DNA of 64,000 bases from the NCBI RefSeq assembly GCF_015645445.1, contig NZ_JADOGI010000009.1, positions 1 through 64,000 of the forward strand. The letters are read 5' to 3'. The position numbers were made by a program, and so were the translations under genes. This document shows, piece after piece, positions 51,874-61,017 of this stretch. The notes under the pieces are model-generated. The model saw only the letters and a list, made by a program, of their open reading frames with translations. It searched no databases and was not told the origin of the DNA. The first letter of the stretch is position 1. Each line of letters opens with the position of its first letter. The DNA comes from Nonomuraea cypriaca. Lineage in GTDB: Bacteria; Actinomycetota; Actinomycetes; Streptosporangiales; Streptosporangiaceae.

Positions 51874-53001
51874 TCACCACCACATGTCTGCGGCGATTCC
51901 CGACGTCAAGGAGACGGCGTAATGATCGAGGAACAGCCGGGCGATCAGATCGCCGCGTGAACCGGTGCCCGACTTGGCGAAGATCGACTTCAGGTGGTCC
52001 TGCACGGTGTACGACGACACGTGCAGCCGGCCGGCGATCTGCTTGGTGGACAAGCCCTTGGCCACCAGTTCGGTGACCCGGCGCTCGCTGTCGGTGAAGC
52101 CGTACGCATCGACCATCAGGGGCGCCATCTCGGCGGGGCGAGCAGCTTCCAGCATCACTGCGACCTGCGGTTCCGGGCCGTCATTCAGCAGCGAGCCTCG
52201 GACGATCAGCCACCGGCCGGCCCGGGTGCGCGCTCGGGCCTTGGCCGGCCGGGTATCGGTCGGCGCAGGTGCTGCACTCGTTGCCGGGCCGCAGAGGGAA
52301 CGGGCCTGGCGGGCGACAGCGGAGATCACCAGTGGCAGCCGAGCGCCCTCTCTGTCACCGGTGCCCAGCTCGTCCAGCAGGTGATCCGCTGCCTTGTTGG
52401 ACATGCGCACGCCGTCATCGGCGTCGAGGACCAGCAGAGCGACGTCGTCGGCACCGGCCTGTGCGTCACCGAGCAACAGGCCGCGCCGTAGTCCATCGGC
52501 GATCAGGCCGGCGATCGACGAGACGAACTCCACCTCGGCCGGGGAGAAGTACGGGCGCCCCGCTTCCCGGAACACGGTCAGCTGCCCCCATGTCCCGGTG
52601 CTGCCGGCGAGCACCACCCGCAACTCATCGGAGAATCCCCCGGGGCGGCGGATCTCCCGCTGACGCAGGCTACGGTCGAGATCACCGGCGGTGGCCTCAC
52701 TCAGGGTGCCGGCCGAGCGGCCGGCGTGGGCGAGCTGTGACCACTTGTTGAAGTCCGGCTCACGCACCTCGATCTCCACGAGCCGGAGCAGCGCGGCCGC
52801 GGGCAGGCCGTTCTCCACGAACTCCGCGGTCGGGAGCATGGTCGCCGGGTCGGTCGTCATCATGCAGGTGCCCTCGGCGGGCACGGCCCGGCCCAAGGCA
52901 TCGCCGACGGCACGCGCGAAGTCCGGCACGGACAACCCTCGGTGAACCAGCCTGACGATTTCGTCGCGGACGCGCGCATGCGCCGCCGATGCGTTAACCA
53001 C
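51874..53001 (-). CDS. LuxR-family transcriptional regulator with GAF-like sensor
   Basis: About 375 residues. A GAF-like N-terminal region (about 20-200, PYFSPAEVEFVSSIAGLIAD) is followed by a PAS-like stretch (LLVLDADDGVRMSNKAADHL) and a C-terminal LuxR helix-turn-helix (YGFTDSERRVTELVAKGLST, KQIAGRLHVSSYTVQDHLKS). Actinobacterial regulators of this kind respond to small molecules or redox state. GTG 53001 is chosen because it leaves the palindromes at 53012-53048 upstream; no clear ribosome-binding site supports it, and the frame is open further upstream. It is divergent from the yceI-reductase operon and probably controls it. Confidence 0.85.
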   Translation of the reverse strand: MVNASAAHARVRDEIVRLVHRGLSVPDFARAVGDALGRAVPAEGTCMMTTDPATMLPTAEFVENGLPAAALLRLVEIEVREPDFNKWSQLAHAGRSAGTLSEATAGDLDRSLRQREIRRPGGFSDELRVVLAGSTGTWGQLTVFREAGRPYFSPAEVEFVSSIAGLIADGLRRGLLLGDAQAGADDVALLVLDADDGVRMSNKAADHLLDELGTGDREGARLPLVISAVARQARSLCGPATSAAPAPTDTRPAKARARTRAGRWLIVRGSLLNDGPEPQVAVMLEAARPAEMAPLMVDAYGFTDSERRVTELVAKGLSTKQIAGRLHVSSYTVQDHLKSIFAKSGTGSRGDLIARLFLDHYAVSLTSGIAADMWW

Positions 53002-53011
53002 GATCGGGAGC

Positions 53012-53048
53012 TTATGGCGATCGACGGCATAATCCCAGAAATCTGGGA
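53012..53048. promoter_or_regulatory. Two adjacent palindromes in the divergent regulator/YceI region
   Basis: TTATGGCGATCGACGGCATAA (53012-53032, given here as TTATGGCG...CGGCATAA) is an imperfect 21-base dyad. Directly adjoining it, TCCCAGA (53033-53039) and TCTGGGA (53042-53048) form a perfect 7-base inverted repeat with two bases between. They lie 11 bases in front of the regulator start and about 90 bases before yceI, a natural place for autoregulation. Confidence 0.55.
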
Positions 53049-53139
53049 TACAACCCGGCTCCACGATCTCGCATGCTGGTCGCACAGATACGGTATCCGC
53101 CCGGGCAGGCCGGGCCGCACAGAGGGAGCCCCGTACGCC

Positions 53140-53697
53140 ATGATCACCGTCGATACCACCCTCGCCGCCGGCACCTGGGTCGGCGATCCCGTCCATTCCG
53201 ACGTCTCGTTCAAGGTCCGCCACATGGGCGTCGGCAAGGTCAGGGGAACGATTGCGCTCGCCTCGGCGGCGCTGACCGTCGGCGACGACGGCGGCCGGGT
53301 GACCGCCCTCATCGACCCCGCCTCGGTGCACACCGGCAACGAACAGCGCGACCAGCACATCCGGTCGGCCGACTTCCTGAACGTGGAGAACCACCCGCAG
53401 ATCGAGTTCACCTCGACCGAGGTCCGCGGCTTCGACGGCGAGACCTTCATCCTGGTCGGCGAATTGACCCTGCACGGTGTCACCAGGACCGTCGAGCTGG
53501 AGGCCGAGTTCCTCGGCGTCGTCGACGACCCGTCCGGCGCGGAGCGCACCGGGTTCTCGGCGACCACCACCATCAGCCGTGCCGCGTTCGGCGTCGACAT
53601 CCAACTCGGCTTCGGCGCCGGCAACGTCGTGGTCGCCGACACCATCGAGATCGCCATCGCGGTCGAGTTCACGAGCACCGGACCGGACCCACGATGA
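53140..53697 (+). CDS. YceI-family lipid-binding-fold protein
   Basis: A 185-residue lipocalin-like protein, without signal peptide, so cytoplasmic. It has the family pattern GDPVHSDVSFKVRHMGVGKV near the start, DQHIRSADFLNVENHPQIEF in the middle and GELTLHGVTRTVELEAEF later. YceI proteins bind isoprenoid or fatty-acyl ligands, and some respond to stress. ATG 53140 has AGAGGGA upstream. Two reductase-fold genes follow on the same strand, 42 and then 4 bases apart, suggesting one operon. Confidence 0.92.
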   Translation: MITVDTTLAAGTWVGDPVHSDVSFKVRHMGVGKVRGTIALASAALTVGDDGGRVTALIDPASVHTGNEQRDQHIRSADFLNVENHPQIEFTSTEVRGFDGETFILVGELTLHGVTRTVELEAEFLGVVDDPSGAERTGFSATTTISRAAFGVDIQLGFGAGNVVVADTIEIAIAVEFTSTGPDPR

Positions 53698-53739
53698 CCC
53701 TCGTGGCACACCGTCGTACGTACCGAAAGGATTGGAAAC

Positions 53740-54339
53740 GTGAGTAAGACCGTGCTGTACATGTCGATGTCGGTGGACGGGTTCATCGCCGGGCCGAACG
53801 TGGCGCCGGGCAACGGGCTCGGTGACAAAGGGCAGCGGCTGCATGAGTGGTTTCTGCCGGATGCCGACGCCGAGCACAGAACAGGCAGCCACCTGGCGGG
53901 CGTGAACCGTGAAGTCATGGACGAGGCCATGGCCACCGGGGCGGTCGTCGTCGGCCGGCGGACGTTCGAGCTCGCCGACGGCTGGGGCGGCGACCACCAC
54001 GATGGCGTGCCGATCTTCGTCCTGAGCCGCCGTCAGCCCGATCCCAAGCTGCAATGGCCCGGGGTCACCTATGTAAGCGACGTCACGGCCGCGATGAGCA
54101 TGGCCAAGGACGCGGCCGGCGACAAGGACGTACTGGTCCACGGAGCCCGCACCGCTCGGCTGGCACTTGCCGCAGGCGTCCTCGACGAACTGCAGATTCA
54201 CCTGATCCCGGTCCTACTCGGACAGGGTGAACCGCTCTTCGAGGACATGCCACCCGACCACATCGAGCTCGAACTGCTCCGTGCCGTGGACGGGCCGGGT
54301 GTGGCGCACCTGCGCTACCGCGGAAGAACGGCGGGCTGA
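53740..54339 (+). CDS. Dihydrofolate reductase-fold (RibD C-terminal) protein
   Basis: A 199-residue member of the DHFR-like RibD_C family (LYMSMSVDGFIAGPNVAPGN, VVVGRRTFELADGWGG, LIPVLLGQGEPLFEDM). The insert GDHHDGVPIFVLSRR near the middle is shared with the next gene. GTG 53740 is preceded by AAAGGA about ten bases upstream. The substrate is unknown; by family it should use NADPH. It is the first of a tandem pair. Confidence 0.88.
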   Translation: MSKTVLYMSMSVDGFIAGPNVAPGNGLGDKGQRLHEWFLPDADAEHRTGSHLAGVNREVMDEAMATGAVVVGRRTFELADGWGGDHHDGVPIFVLSRRQPDPKLQWPGVTYVSDVTAAMSMAKDAAGDKDVLVHGARTARLALAAGVLDELQIHLIPVLLGQGEPLFEDMPPDHIELELLRAVDGPGVAHLRYRGRTAG

Positions 54340-54343
54340 GGCG

Positions 54344-54931
54344 ATGGCACTCATCCGGCTGTACATGACCATATCCCTGGACGGTTACGTCACCGGGCCG
54401 CGGGACAGTCTGGACACCCCGATGGGCATCGGCGGGTTCCGCCTTTTCAACTGGCTCGATCGGCGCAACGACCCGGGACCAAGCGGACAGGTGTACACCG
54501 AGGTGCTGGTCACCCGCGCCGTCATCTCCGGCCGCCGTACCTACGAACACGCCGACCGCTGGCAGGGCGACCATCACGACGGCGTCCCGATCTTCGTCCT
54601 GACCCACAACGTCCCGGACGACCCGCCACCGGGCGGCGTCCGCTACGTCACCGACGTCCGCGAGTGCGCCGCACATGCCCGCGCGGCGGCCGGGGACGGC
54701 GACGTGATGGTGCACGGTGCCGGGGCGGCGCAGGCGCTGCTGCGGGCAGGGCAGCTCGACGAACTGGAACTGCACGTCGTACCGGTCCTGCTCGGGCAGG
54801 GACGAAGGCTGTTCGACAACCTGCCCGCCGAGCACATCGAACTCGACGCGGTCCGCCGGTTGACCACTCCGCAGGTCGAGGATCTCGCGCAGCACGTCAC
54901 GCACATGCGCTACCGCATCCGCCGTCCGTGA
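54344..54931 (+). CDS. Dihydrofolate reductase-fold (RibD C-terminal) protein, tandem paralogue
   Basis: A 195-residue paralogue of the preceding protein: LYMTISLDGYVTGPRDS, VISGRRTYEHADRW, GDHHDGVPIFVLTHN and LHVVPVLLGQGRRLFDNL align end to end with it, pointing to a local duplication. ATG 54344 follows the previous stop by four bases, so the two are translated from one message. It ends in HVTHMRYRIRRP. Confidence 0.88.
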   Translation: MALIRLYMTISLDGYVTGPRDSLDTPMGIGGFRLFNWLDRRNDPGPSGQVYTEVLVTRAVISGRRTYEHADRWQGDHHDGVPIFVLTHNVPDDPPPGGVRYVTDVRECAAHARAAAGDGDVMVHGAGAAQALLRAGQLDELELHVVPVLLGQGRRLFDNLPAEHIELDAVRRLTTPQVEDLAQHVTHMRYRIRRP

Positions 54932-55154
54932 CCCGGAGCTTGCTGATGGTCGGAGAGGGGGATAGCGCCTCACAGTCCAGAGCCGAACCCAGTGACCGTT
55001 GACATCGTCTCTTTCATCGCTGCTCTGATAGGCGTCGTCACTCTGATGTTGGGTTCGGGAGCAGCGAGCGCCACAAGCATCGCGCACTCAGCTAATGCGG
55101 CGGATTCCGCTATACGGGACAATTCGATTCTGAAACCAAGGAACGAGGTTATTC

Positions 55155-55433
55155 ATGCCATCCATTCGTCGTATTACGTCTTGTCTAGTCGTGGTCGGGT
55201 TGTGCCTGACCATGTCCGTGACCCGAGCGTTGGCGTCATCCGGATCCGAGCGGGAGGTTGCGCCCGCCACCGCTGGCCCGTGGCTTTCCAGCGGTTGGTA
55301 CTGGAACAACGAAAGGCAGTGTTACGCGGATAAAATCGCCAAGTGGGGGCAGGGCTATGAAGTCCGACCGGTAGAGCAACTTTGCTATCACAGCGGCCCC
55401 GACATGACGTTCTTCGGATATCGGACGCCCTGA
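55155..55433 (+). CDS. Small secreted protein, 92 residues
   Basis: GAGG at 55144-55147 is well placed for ATG 55155. The product has a clear signal peptide (ITSCLVVVGLCLTMSVTRALA), leaving a mature protein of about 65 residues with a single cysteine pair (NNERQCYADK and EQLCYHSG) and many aromatic residues (GPWLSSGWYWNN, MTFFGYRTP). I do not recognise a family. The preceding gene-free 220 bases are less GC-rich than the surroundings and hold the promoter. Confidence 0.65.
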   Translation: MPSIRRITSCLVVVGLCLTMSVTRALASSGSEREVAPATAGPWLSSGWYWNNERQCYADKIAKWGQGYEVRPVEQLCYHSGPDMTFFGYRTP

Positions 55434-55519
55434 CACGTGAATCAACCTCAGCCAGGCAGGCGGCAGCGAACCCTGGCCGGCGACGGTGATCGTCGATCAG
55501 GGATTCGGCGGGGATGGGG

Positions 55520-56268
55520 TTAGGCGGCCGCTGGTTCGACGGTGACCTTAGGGCCCAGGGCCTGGAGTTTGGCGATCAGTCGCTGGGCTTCCTTCTCGGG
55601 GTCTTTGCGGGTGGTGAAGTAGTCTTCGCCGAGTTCGTGGTACAGCGTGCTGGTGGCCAGGACGTGCCAGATGATGACGATCATGGCGTGGGCGACGGTG
55701 ACGATCGCCTTGTTCTTGGCCACGCCGCTGCGGTAGCCGCCGTTCTTCATCACGTGCCGGTGGTAGAGCGAGCGCAGGTAGCCGGTATGTCGCACCGCGG
55801 ACCAGGCGGCCTCGACCACGACCGGTTGCAGGTGCTGGTTGCCGTGGCGGCGTCGTCCGGGCTTGCGTTTGCCCGCCGACTCGTGGTTACCCGGAGCCAG
55901 TCCCGACCAGGCGGCCAGCTTGGCGGCGGTGGCGAAGAACTCCCGCGGGCAGGTGAGGTTTCGCCGATCACCTGGGCGGCGGCCATCGGCCCGATCCCGG
56001 GGATGCTCGTCAAGAGCTCCCGGGCGAGGCGAAAGGGCACCATCATCTCCTCGACCTGCGCATCGAGTTTGGCGATCATCTGATCGAGAAGATCGAGATG
56101 CTGCAGGTGCAGCCGGCGAGCCGCCTCTTTGTGTACGCTGTAGAACGTCTTGTAGGTGCGCTTGATGGTGACCCGCCCCTGCGGGCCGTCACCGGGAGTG
56201 CGGACCGCGATGGCGATCTCGTCCTTGCCGACATCGATCGCCGCGCACCGCTGGTAGAGAACCTGCAT
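55520..56268 (-). pseudogene. IS110-family transposase with internal deletion and frameshift
   Basis: The N-terminus reads YQRCAAIDVGKDEIAIAVRT, the start of a DEDD transposase. It then jumps directly to a helical segment (SVHKEAARRLHLQHLDLLDQ) and the Transposase_20 motif LLTSIPGIGPMAAAQVIGE, so about 150 residues of the catalytic domain are missing. After PGI-GP the frame shifts; the C-terminus continues as VEAAWSAVRHTGYLRSLYHR and KNKAIVTVAHAMIVIIWHVL. About 250 residues remain of an expected 400. It cannot transpose by itself. Confidence 0.85.
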
Positions 56269-56978
56269 GCCGTCCCGCCCTTCCCCAGGACCTGTTGATC
56301 AGGACATGCATGCCACCCGCGGAGCCCCGACAGTGATCTAAGAAGCTGACACTCGCGTTCACGACGCAACCCGGGGGACACCCGAAGGTGAGGGCTCCAG
56401 CGTCCATCTCATGGACGGTCTCCACGAGCCATAGCGGACCGACGTCAGCGGGCAGCACACCCAGCGATTCTCATCCACGCGAGCACGCCCGAAGGGCGGA
56501 TCTGGATCTAATGGCCAAGTCGCGTCACAAGAACCTGCGCCAGTACTTCAAGCCGACGCCAGAGGCGATCGCGGAGGTGACCGCGTTGCTCGCGCCCGCA
56601 GGAGCGCAAGCCTCTGCTCCCCCTCCAGCCCTGCACAGCGGGCGCAGGCCACCATGTCGTCGCCGACCGCCTTGGGCCGCCTGCCCATACTGCCCCGCGC
56701 TCGCGGCCAGACGCCTGGCGTTCCAGAAACTTCTCCCGGATGTACTCACGCTCGAAGGTTTCGTCGACCCCGACGGGCCGATTTCCCACGGCTCATCTTC
56801 ACGTTGCCTAGTTCGCTCGCGCCGCACCGGTGGAGGGCGGTCTTCGTTTCGCTCCTGACCGACGCCAATCTTCACGTTGGGAGGTCTCGGGAAGGGAGGT
56901 TGGAACCTGCGTCGGAAGGCATGTGACGACACCGTCGCCGTGATCGGCATGCTCCTGAACCGTACTGGTGTCCTGAGC
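56269..56978. other. Decayed interval between IS110 remnant and broken transporter gene
   Basis: About 710 bases without an intact gene. It includes the recombinase tail at 56480-56600. The minus-strand frames between 56650 and 56950 are open, but their composition is that of shifted GC-rich DNA and no family was recognised. Confidence 0.4.
56480..56600 (+). pseudogene. C-terminal fragment of a tyrosine recombinase/integrase
   Basis: The plus-strand frame reads [20 protein letters not shown] and [16 protein letters not shown], matching the end of actinobacterial phage-type integrases, in which RHKNxxxxxxYxxP carries the catalytic His/Arg-Tyr region. The expected Tyr is present in QYFKP. Nothing of the upstream catalytic domain is found. 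Confidence 0.5.
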
Positions 56979-57497
56979 TCAGTCGGCGACCGACGTGCCC
57001 AGTAGCGCGCCCAGGGCGATGCTGATGCCCGCGATGAGCACACCGCCGAGAGTGACGGTGGCCAGCGACCCGCGAATGAGACGCCGAAGAACCGGTGGCG
57101 CAGCCATGCGAGGGTCAGCAGTTCCAAGATGACCACCACCAGCGCGGCTACAAGCGCGGGCAGATACGACGGAATCAAGAACGGCAAGGTGTGCATGATG
57201 CCGCCGACAAAGGTACCGCCGCCGACGACGCAACCTCTTCGCCACGCGCTGCCGCGTTCGGTAACCGCTCCAGTGTCGGACAGTCCCTCGGAGAACGCCA
57301 TACTGATCGCCGCCCCGATGGCCGTGGCCAGCCCCCGCCACGAACGCGTAACCCGGCTGCCGGGTCGAGACCACCACGGCGAAGATCGGCGCCAGCGAGG
57401 ACAACGAGCCATCGATGAGCCCGTTCAACCCTGGCTGCACCCGCTGGAGAAGAACGCGCCTACCCAAAGAAGGACCGGTATGGTCTTTTTCCTCCAT
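56979..57497 (-). pseudogene. VIT1/CCC1-family transporter, two frameshifts
   Basis: Recognisable pieces in three consecutive frames: RVQPGLNGLIDGSLSSLAPI with FAVVVSTRQPGYAFVAG, then LATAIGAAISMAFSEGLSDT with GGIMHTLPFLIPSYLPALVA, then LIRGSLATVTLGGVLIAGIS with IALGALLGTSVAD and a stop at 56979. Single-base changes near 57347 and 57082 break the frame. An intact gene of the same superfamily lies at 61018. Confidence 0.75.
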
Positions 57498-57634
57498 ATG
57501 CCTAATCTTCGACCAGCCCGTCGTGGGTGGGGTCTTCCGTCCTCCTAGTGCTGGTAAAAAAGCAGGCCCGCGCAGATACGACGAAAAGAAGCGGGCATTC
57601 AGGCAGGCGTCGTTGTCCGTGTCTGAGGAGCACC

Positions 57635-59059
57635 ATGGCCATGCCGCGATCTGCCGTCCTGCTCGGACTGGCTCTCATGACGGGGGTCGCCTGCCGCCCG
57701 GTCGCGACAATCGAGGCAGCCCCCGCCACGCCGACCGCGCCGGCCCCGACCGCGCAGGCGCAGCCGGCGTTCCGCCAGCCGCGCGAACTGATCAGCAGCG
57801 GCGGCCTGCTGAGGGTACGGCTCGTAGTGGAGCAACGTACCGTCCGGCTGGCCGGCCAGGACGTCAAGGCACTGACCTACAACGGAGACTACATGCCGCC
57901 CACGCTCCGCCTGCGCCCCGGCGACCGGCTCGACCTGACCCTGGTGAACCGGCTGGGCGAGCACACCAACCTGCACACCCATGGCTGGCACGTCTCCCCG
58001 AGCGGCAATTCCGACAATGTCTACCTGCACATCATGCCGGGCCAGACCTACCACTACAGCTACCGCCTACCCAAGGATCTGGAACCGGGCACGTACTGGT
58101 ACCACTCGCACGCCCACCCGATCTCCGAGCCGCAGGTCTTCGCGGGCCTCTCCGGCGCCATTGTGATCGACGGGCTCGACCGCTACCTCCCGCGCCGCCT
58201 GCACGGCATCACCGAACGCCTCATCGCGCTCAAGGACTTCCAGGTACACGACGGAGCCATCCCCACGACCGGCATCGACAGCAACGCGTCCACCACCAGG
58301 ACCGTGAACGGGCTCGTCAATCCGGTCATCCACATCCGCCCCGGCGAAACCCAGCTGTGGCGCCTGGCCAACATCAGCGCCGACATCGCCTACAACGTCC
58401 GGCTCGAGGGCGCCCGCCTCACCGTGCTGGCCCAGGACGCCAACCCCGCCAACCGCGTCTGGAGCGACGAAGCCCTGCTCCTGCCGCCCGGGGCGCGCTA
58501 CGACGTGCTCGTGCAGGGACCGCCGGCCGGCCGTACGCGCCTGATCACCACCGCCTACAACACCGGCCCGGACGGCGACTCCTACCCGGAGACAACACTG
58601 GCCACCCTCGTATCCGCCGGACGCCCCATGTGGCCCGCGTCCATCCCCGCCGCCTTTGCTCCGATCGACGACCTCAGCAAGGACCGCATCGACCGGCGAC
58701 GCACCATCACCTTCTCCGAGAACGACGAGACCAACCAGTTCTTCATCAACGGCAAGCTGTTCGACCCCGACCGGATAGACGCGCGTGCGAAGCTGAACAC
58801 CACCGAGGAGTGGCTTGTCCGCAACGCCTCCGACGAGCAGCACACCTTCCATGTGCACGTCAACGACTTCCAGCTGATGAGCGTGAACGGCCGGCCTTAC
58901 CACTTCCGTGGCTGGCAGGACACCGTTCAGCTGCCCGTGCGCGGAGAGGTGGTCATCCGGATGAGGTTCCGCGACTTCACCGGAAAATACCCGTTCCACT
59001 GCCACATCCTCAACCATGAGGACCGGGGGATGATGGCCAACATCGAGGTCACCCGCTGA
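57635..59059 (+). CDS. Multicopper oxidase (laccase/CueO-like), exported
   Basis: A 474-residue copper oxidase with all four ligand sets: HTHGWH, WYHSHAHP, HTFHVHVNDF and FHCHILNHEDRGMM, the last containing the type 1 copper ligands including Met. It oxidises phenols or cuprous ions while reducing O2 to water. The N-terminus has a short signal sequence ending GVAC, so it may be a lipoprotein, although the box is atypical. An Ala/Pro-rich linker (APATPTAPAPTAQAQPA) follows. ATG 57635 has GAGGAG four bases upstream. It is flanked by pseudogenes on both sides and looks like the surviving member of a decayed metal-related cluster. Confidence 0.92.
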   Translation: MAMPRSAVLLGLALMTGVACRPVATIEAAPATPTAPAPTAQAQPAFRQPRELISSGGLLRVRLVVEQRTVRLAGQDVKALTYNGDYMPPTLRLRPGDRLDLTLVNRLGEHTNLHTHGWHVSPSGNSDNVYLHIMPGQTYHYSYRLPKDLEPGTYWYHSHAHPISEPQVFAGLSGAIVIDGLDRYLPRRLHGITERLIALKDFQVHDGAIPTTGIDSNASTTRTVNGLVNPVIHIRPGETQLWRLANISADIAYNVRLEGARLTVLAQDANPANRVWSDEALLLPPGARYDVLVQGPPAGRTRLITTAYNTGPDGDSYPETTLATLVSAGRPMWPASIPAAFAPIDDLSKDRIDRRRTITFSENDETNQFFINGKLFDPDRIDARAKLNTTEEWLVRNASDEQHTFHVHVNDFQLMSVNGRPYHFRGWQDTVQLPVRGEVVIRMRFRDFTGKYPFHCHILNHEDRGMMANIEVTR

Positions 59060-59464
59060 GCCGATGGTGTAGCCCAGAACACTCCGCAGCATCGCCGTAC
59101 ACCGAGGACAAGACGACCCCGTCATCGTCAATGTTCGGAGCGTCGAGCATGGTCGCGCCACCAGTCCGCCACGCGGGCAGCCAGGTCACGGCAGCTCTGA
59201 GAGGCCGACCAGCACACCATCCGCTCCTGAGACGACTGCGCTCAGCGCCTCGTCATCCTGAACGAAGTTGAAAACGATGTCGGCGTCTCAGTGACCTGGC
59301 GTTCCATGGTGCGCCAGCGACAGCGCGGCCTGCTCGCCGGACGCCCAGCGCGTCTAGGATGGCGGTCGCCGAACAACTCACGGGGCCACAGCGCCGCCCT
59401 TGTCAGCGAGCTCAATGCCGCCCACGGGTCCGCCTTCGGCGCATTCACCGCCCCGGAGGCTCGG
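59060..59464. other. Gene-free interval with possible coding remnant
   Basis: About 400 bases. On the minus strand near 59190-59290 a short frame reads DADIVFNFVQDDEALSAVVS and GADGVLVGLSELP, which is protein-like and may be a fragment of a dehydrogenase or NmrA-type protein. No start or complete domain is present. Confidence 0.3.
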
Positions 59465-60130
59465 TCACGGCCGCAGCACCGCCTTGACCACTCCCTCGGC
59501 GCGCCGATCGAACGCCCGATACAGCCCGGGAGCGTCGTCGAGCCGGCCGTGGTGGGTGACCACCACACTGGGACGGGCTCGTCCGGACAGCACCATGTCA
59601 CGCAGCAGCACCGTGTAACGCCGGTCATGCGTCCGGCCGAACCGCACCGAGATGCCCTTGGAGAAGAAGGTCCCCCATGGCACCGTCAGGCGGCCATCGA
59701 CGTTTCCCTCTGGTGCCGGGTTCAGGTCCTTCTCGGCGTAGACGCCGATGACAGCCAGATGGCCGCTCGGGTTGACCAGCCGTGCGAGATCACCGACGAT
59801 CTGCCCGGGGTTCTCCACGTCGTGCTTCAGGCGGTCACGGGCCTGGAAGCCGACCGCGTCGATGCCCGCCTCGACTCCGCGCATCGCCTCCTCGCCAGGC
59901 GCGAGACCGCGATCCTGGCGGAGTCCGCGGATCTGCTCGACCGGGTCCCCTTGCCGGTAGTCCACGGGTACGGCGCCGATCTCTGCGGCCTTGTCCAGCC
60001 GCTCGGACACCGAGTCGACAACGTAGACCTCGGCGGCGCCCTTGATCAGAGCGCTGTATGCGGCCAGCAGGCCGATGGTACCGGCGCCGAACACCGCGAC
60101 CGTCGTGCCCGTGAGGCCGGTTGCGCTTGC
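59465..60130 (-). pseudogene. 5'-truncated zinc-dependent dehydrogenase (formaldehyde-dismutase-like)
   Basis: The cofactor-binding and C-terminal parts are intact: GTTVAVFGAGTIGLLAAYSA, VYVVDSVSERLDKAAEIGAV, GVEAGIDAVGFQA, VNPSGHLAVIGVY and FFSKGISVRFGRTHDRRYTV. These match glutathione-independent formaldehyde dehydrogenase/dismutase-type enzymes. The N-terminal catalytic zinc domain (about 170 residues) is absent: the homology starts abruptly at about 60130, ten bases before the stop of the Uma2 gene. A recombination joint there is likely. Confidence 0.75.
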
Positions 60131-60140
60131 GTGTCGTTGC

Positions 60141-60770
60141 CTAGGCTTCGAGTAGTTCGGCGGGATCGAACGAGGCCGGGAAGGGCTCGGTCAGCGTCAC
60201 GAGTTCGCCCGCCTTCGTCTGTCCGGTCATCTCGTAGCCGTCCGGGCCAAGCTGGAACACCTCGACGCGTGGAATGTCGGCACCTTCGATCTCAACCCTG
60301 ATGAACACGCCGATGCCGGCCTTGGCGTATTTGGGCGGCTTGATCTCGTAGTCCCGCCGACGATTGCCCAGCCCAGGACTGACGATCTCGGCCACGGCCG
60401 CCACGTCCGAGGCCGGGAAGACCACCGTGCGAGCCATGACCAGGTCACGGGGCACCACCGCGACGTCGGGAATGAGCCCGTCGTCCCCGGTCTGCACGTT
60501 CACCGTCTCGACGACCACGAGATCCGGCTTCGCCGCCCTGGCCGCCGCCGTGAGGACCGCTCGCAAACCGCCGGCGCACAATGCGTGCGAGCCCATGGGC
60601 ACAGGACTCACCGAGAAGTTCCCGTCGATCAACTCGATGCGCTCCCCCGTTTCGGGCAGCTTGAGCCAGTCATCGACGGTGTAACCGGTGACGCGGCCGG
60701 CGGGGAACAGCGGCGTCCGCCTGGGCGCCGGGTGTGCGACCAGCCGGCCCTCGCTAGGCAGAGCGCTCAT
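60141..60770 (-). CDS. Uma2 (DUF820) restriction-endonuclease-like protein
   Basis: A 209-residue PD-(D/E)xK-fold protein. It has the family pattern GYTVDDWLKLPETGERIELI, VNVQTGDDGLIPDVAVVPRD (with the active-site Asp), VAEIVSPGLGNRRRDYEIK (Glu) and KYAKAGIGVFIRVE (the Lys position is occupied by Lys in the KYAKAG stretch). Uma2 proteins are abundant in actinomycetes and cyanobacteria and have no settled role. ATG 60770 is preferred because GAAGGTGG precedes it; ATG 60788 is six codons upstream. Confidence 0.88.
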   Translation of the reverse strand: MSALPSEGRLVAHPAPRRTPLFPAGRVTGYTVDDWLKLPETGERIELIDGNFSVSPVPMGSHALCAGGLRAVLTAAARAAKPDLVVVETVNVQTGDDGLIPDVAVVPRDLVMARTVVFPASDVAAVAEIVSPGLGNRRRDYEIKPPKYAKAGIGVFIRVEIEGADIPRVEVFQLGPDGYEMTGQTKAGELVTLTEPFPASFDPAELLEA

Positions 60771-61017
60771 ATCGTCGCCACCTTCCATGAGCCGAGTCTC
60801 GCATCGCCATGACCGATCGCGTGTGTTTACGCGTTCATGCGATCACAACAAGTGACGCTTTGACATTACCGTCACATGACGTGCCATGTCCTTTCTCGCG
60901 AGATCCGGCACGTGTTCCCTGCGGAGGTGCAGGTCAGGCAAGGCTCTCCTGCGTTGCGGATCTTAGGGACCTATGCCTACATTTCATGAATAAGCCGTTT
61001 ATAGGTGGAGGAATTGC

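Noticed and set aside
54992..55333. GTG-started frame with a signal-peptide-like start (IVSFIAALIGVVTLMLGSGA)
   Set aside because: It overlaps the better supported small secreted gene at 55155 and loses protein-like composition after about 45 residues; no ribosome-binding site. Kept as a possibility only.
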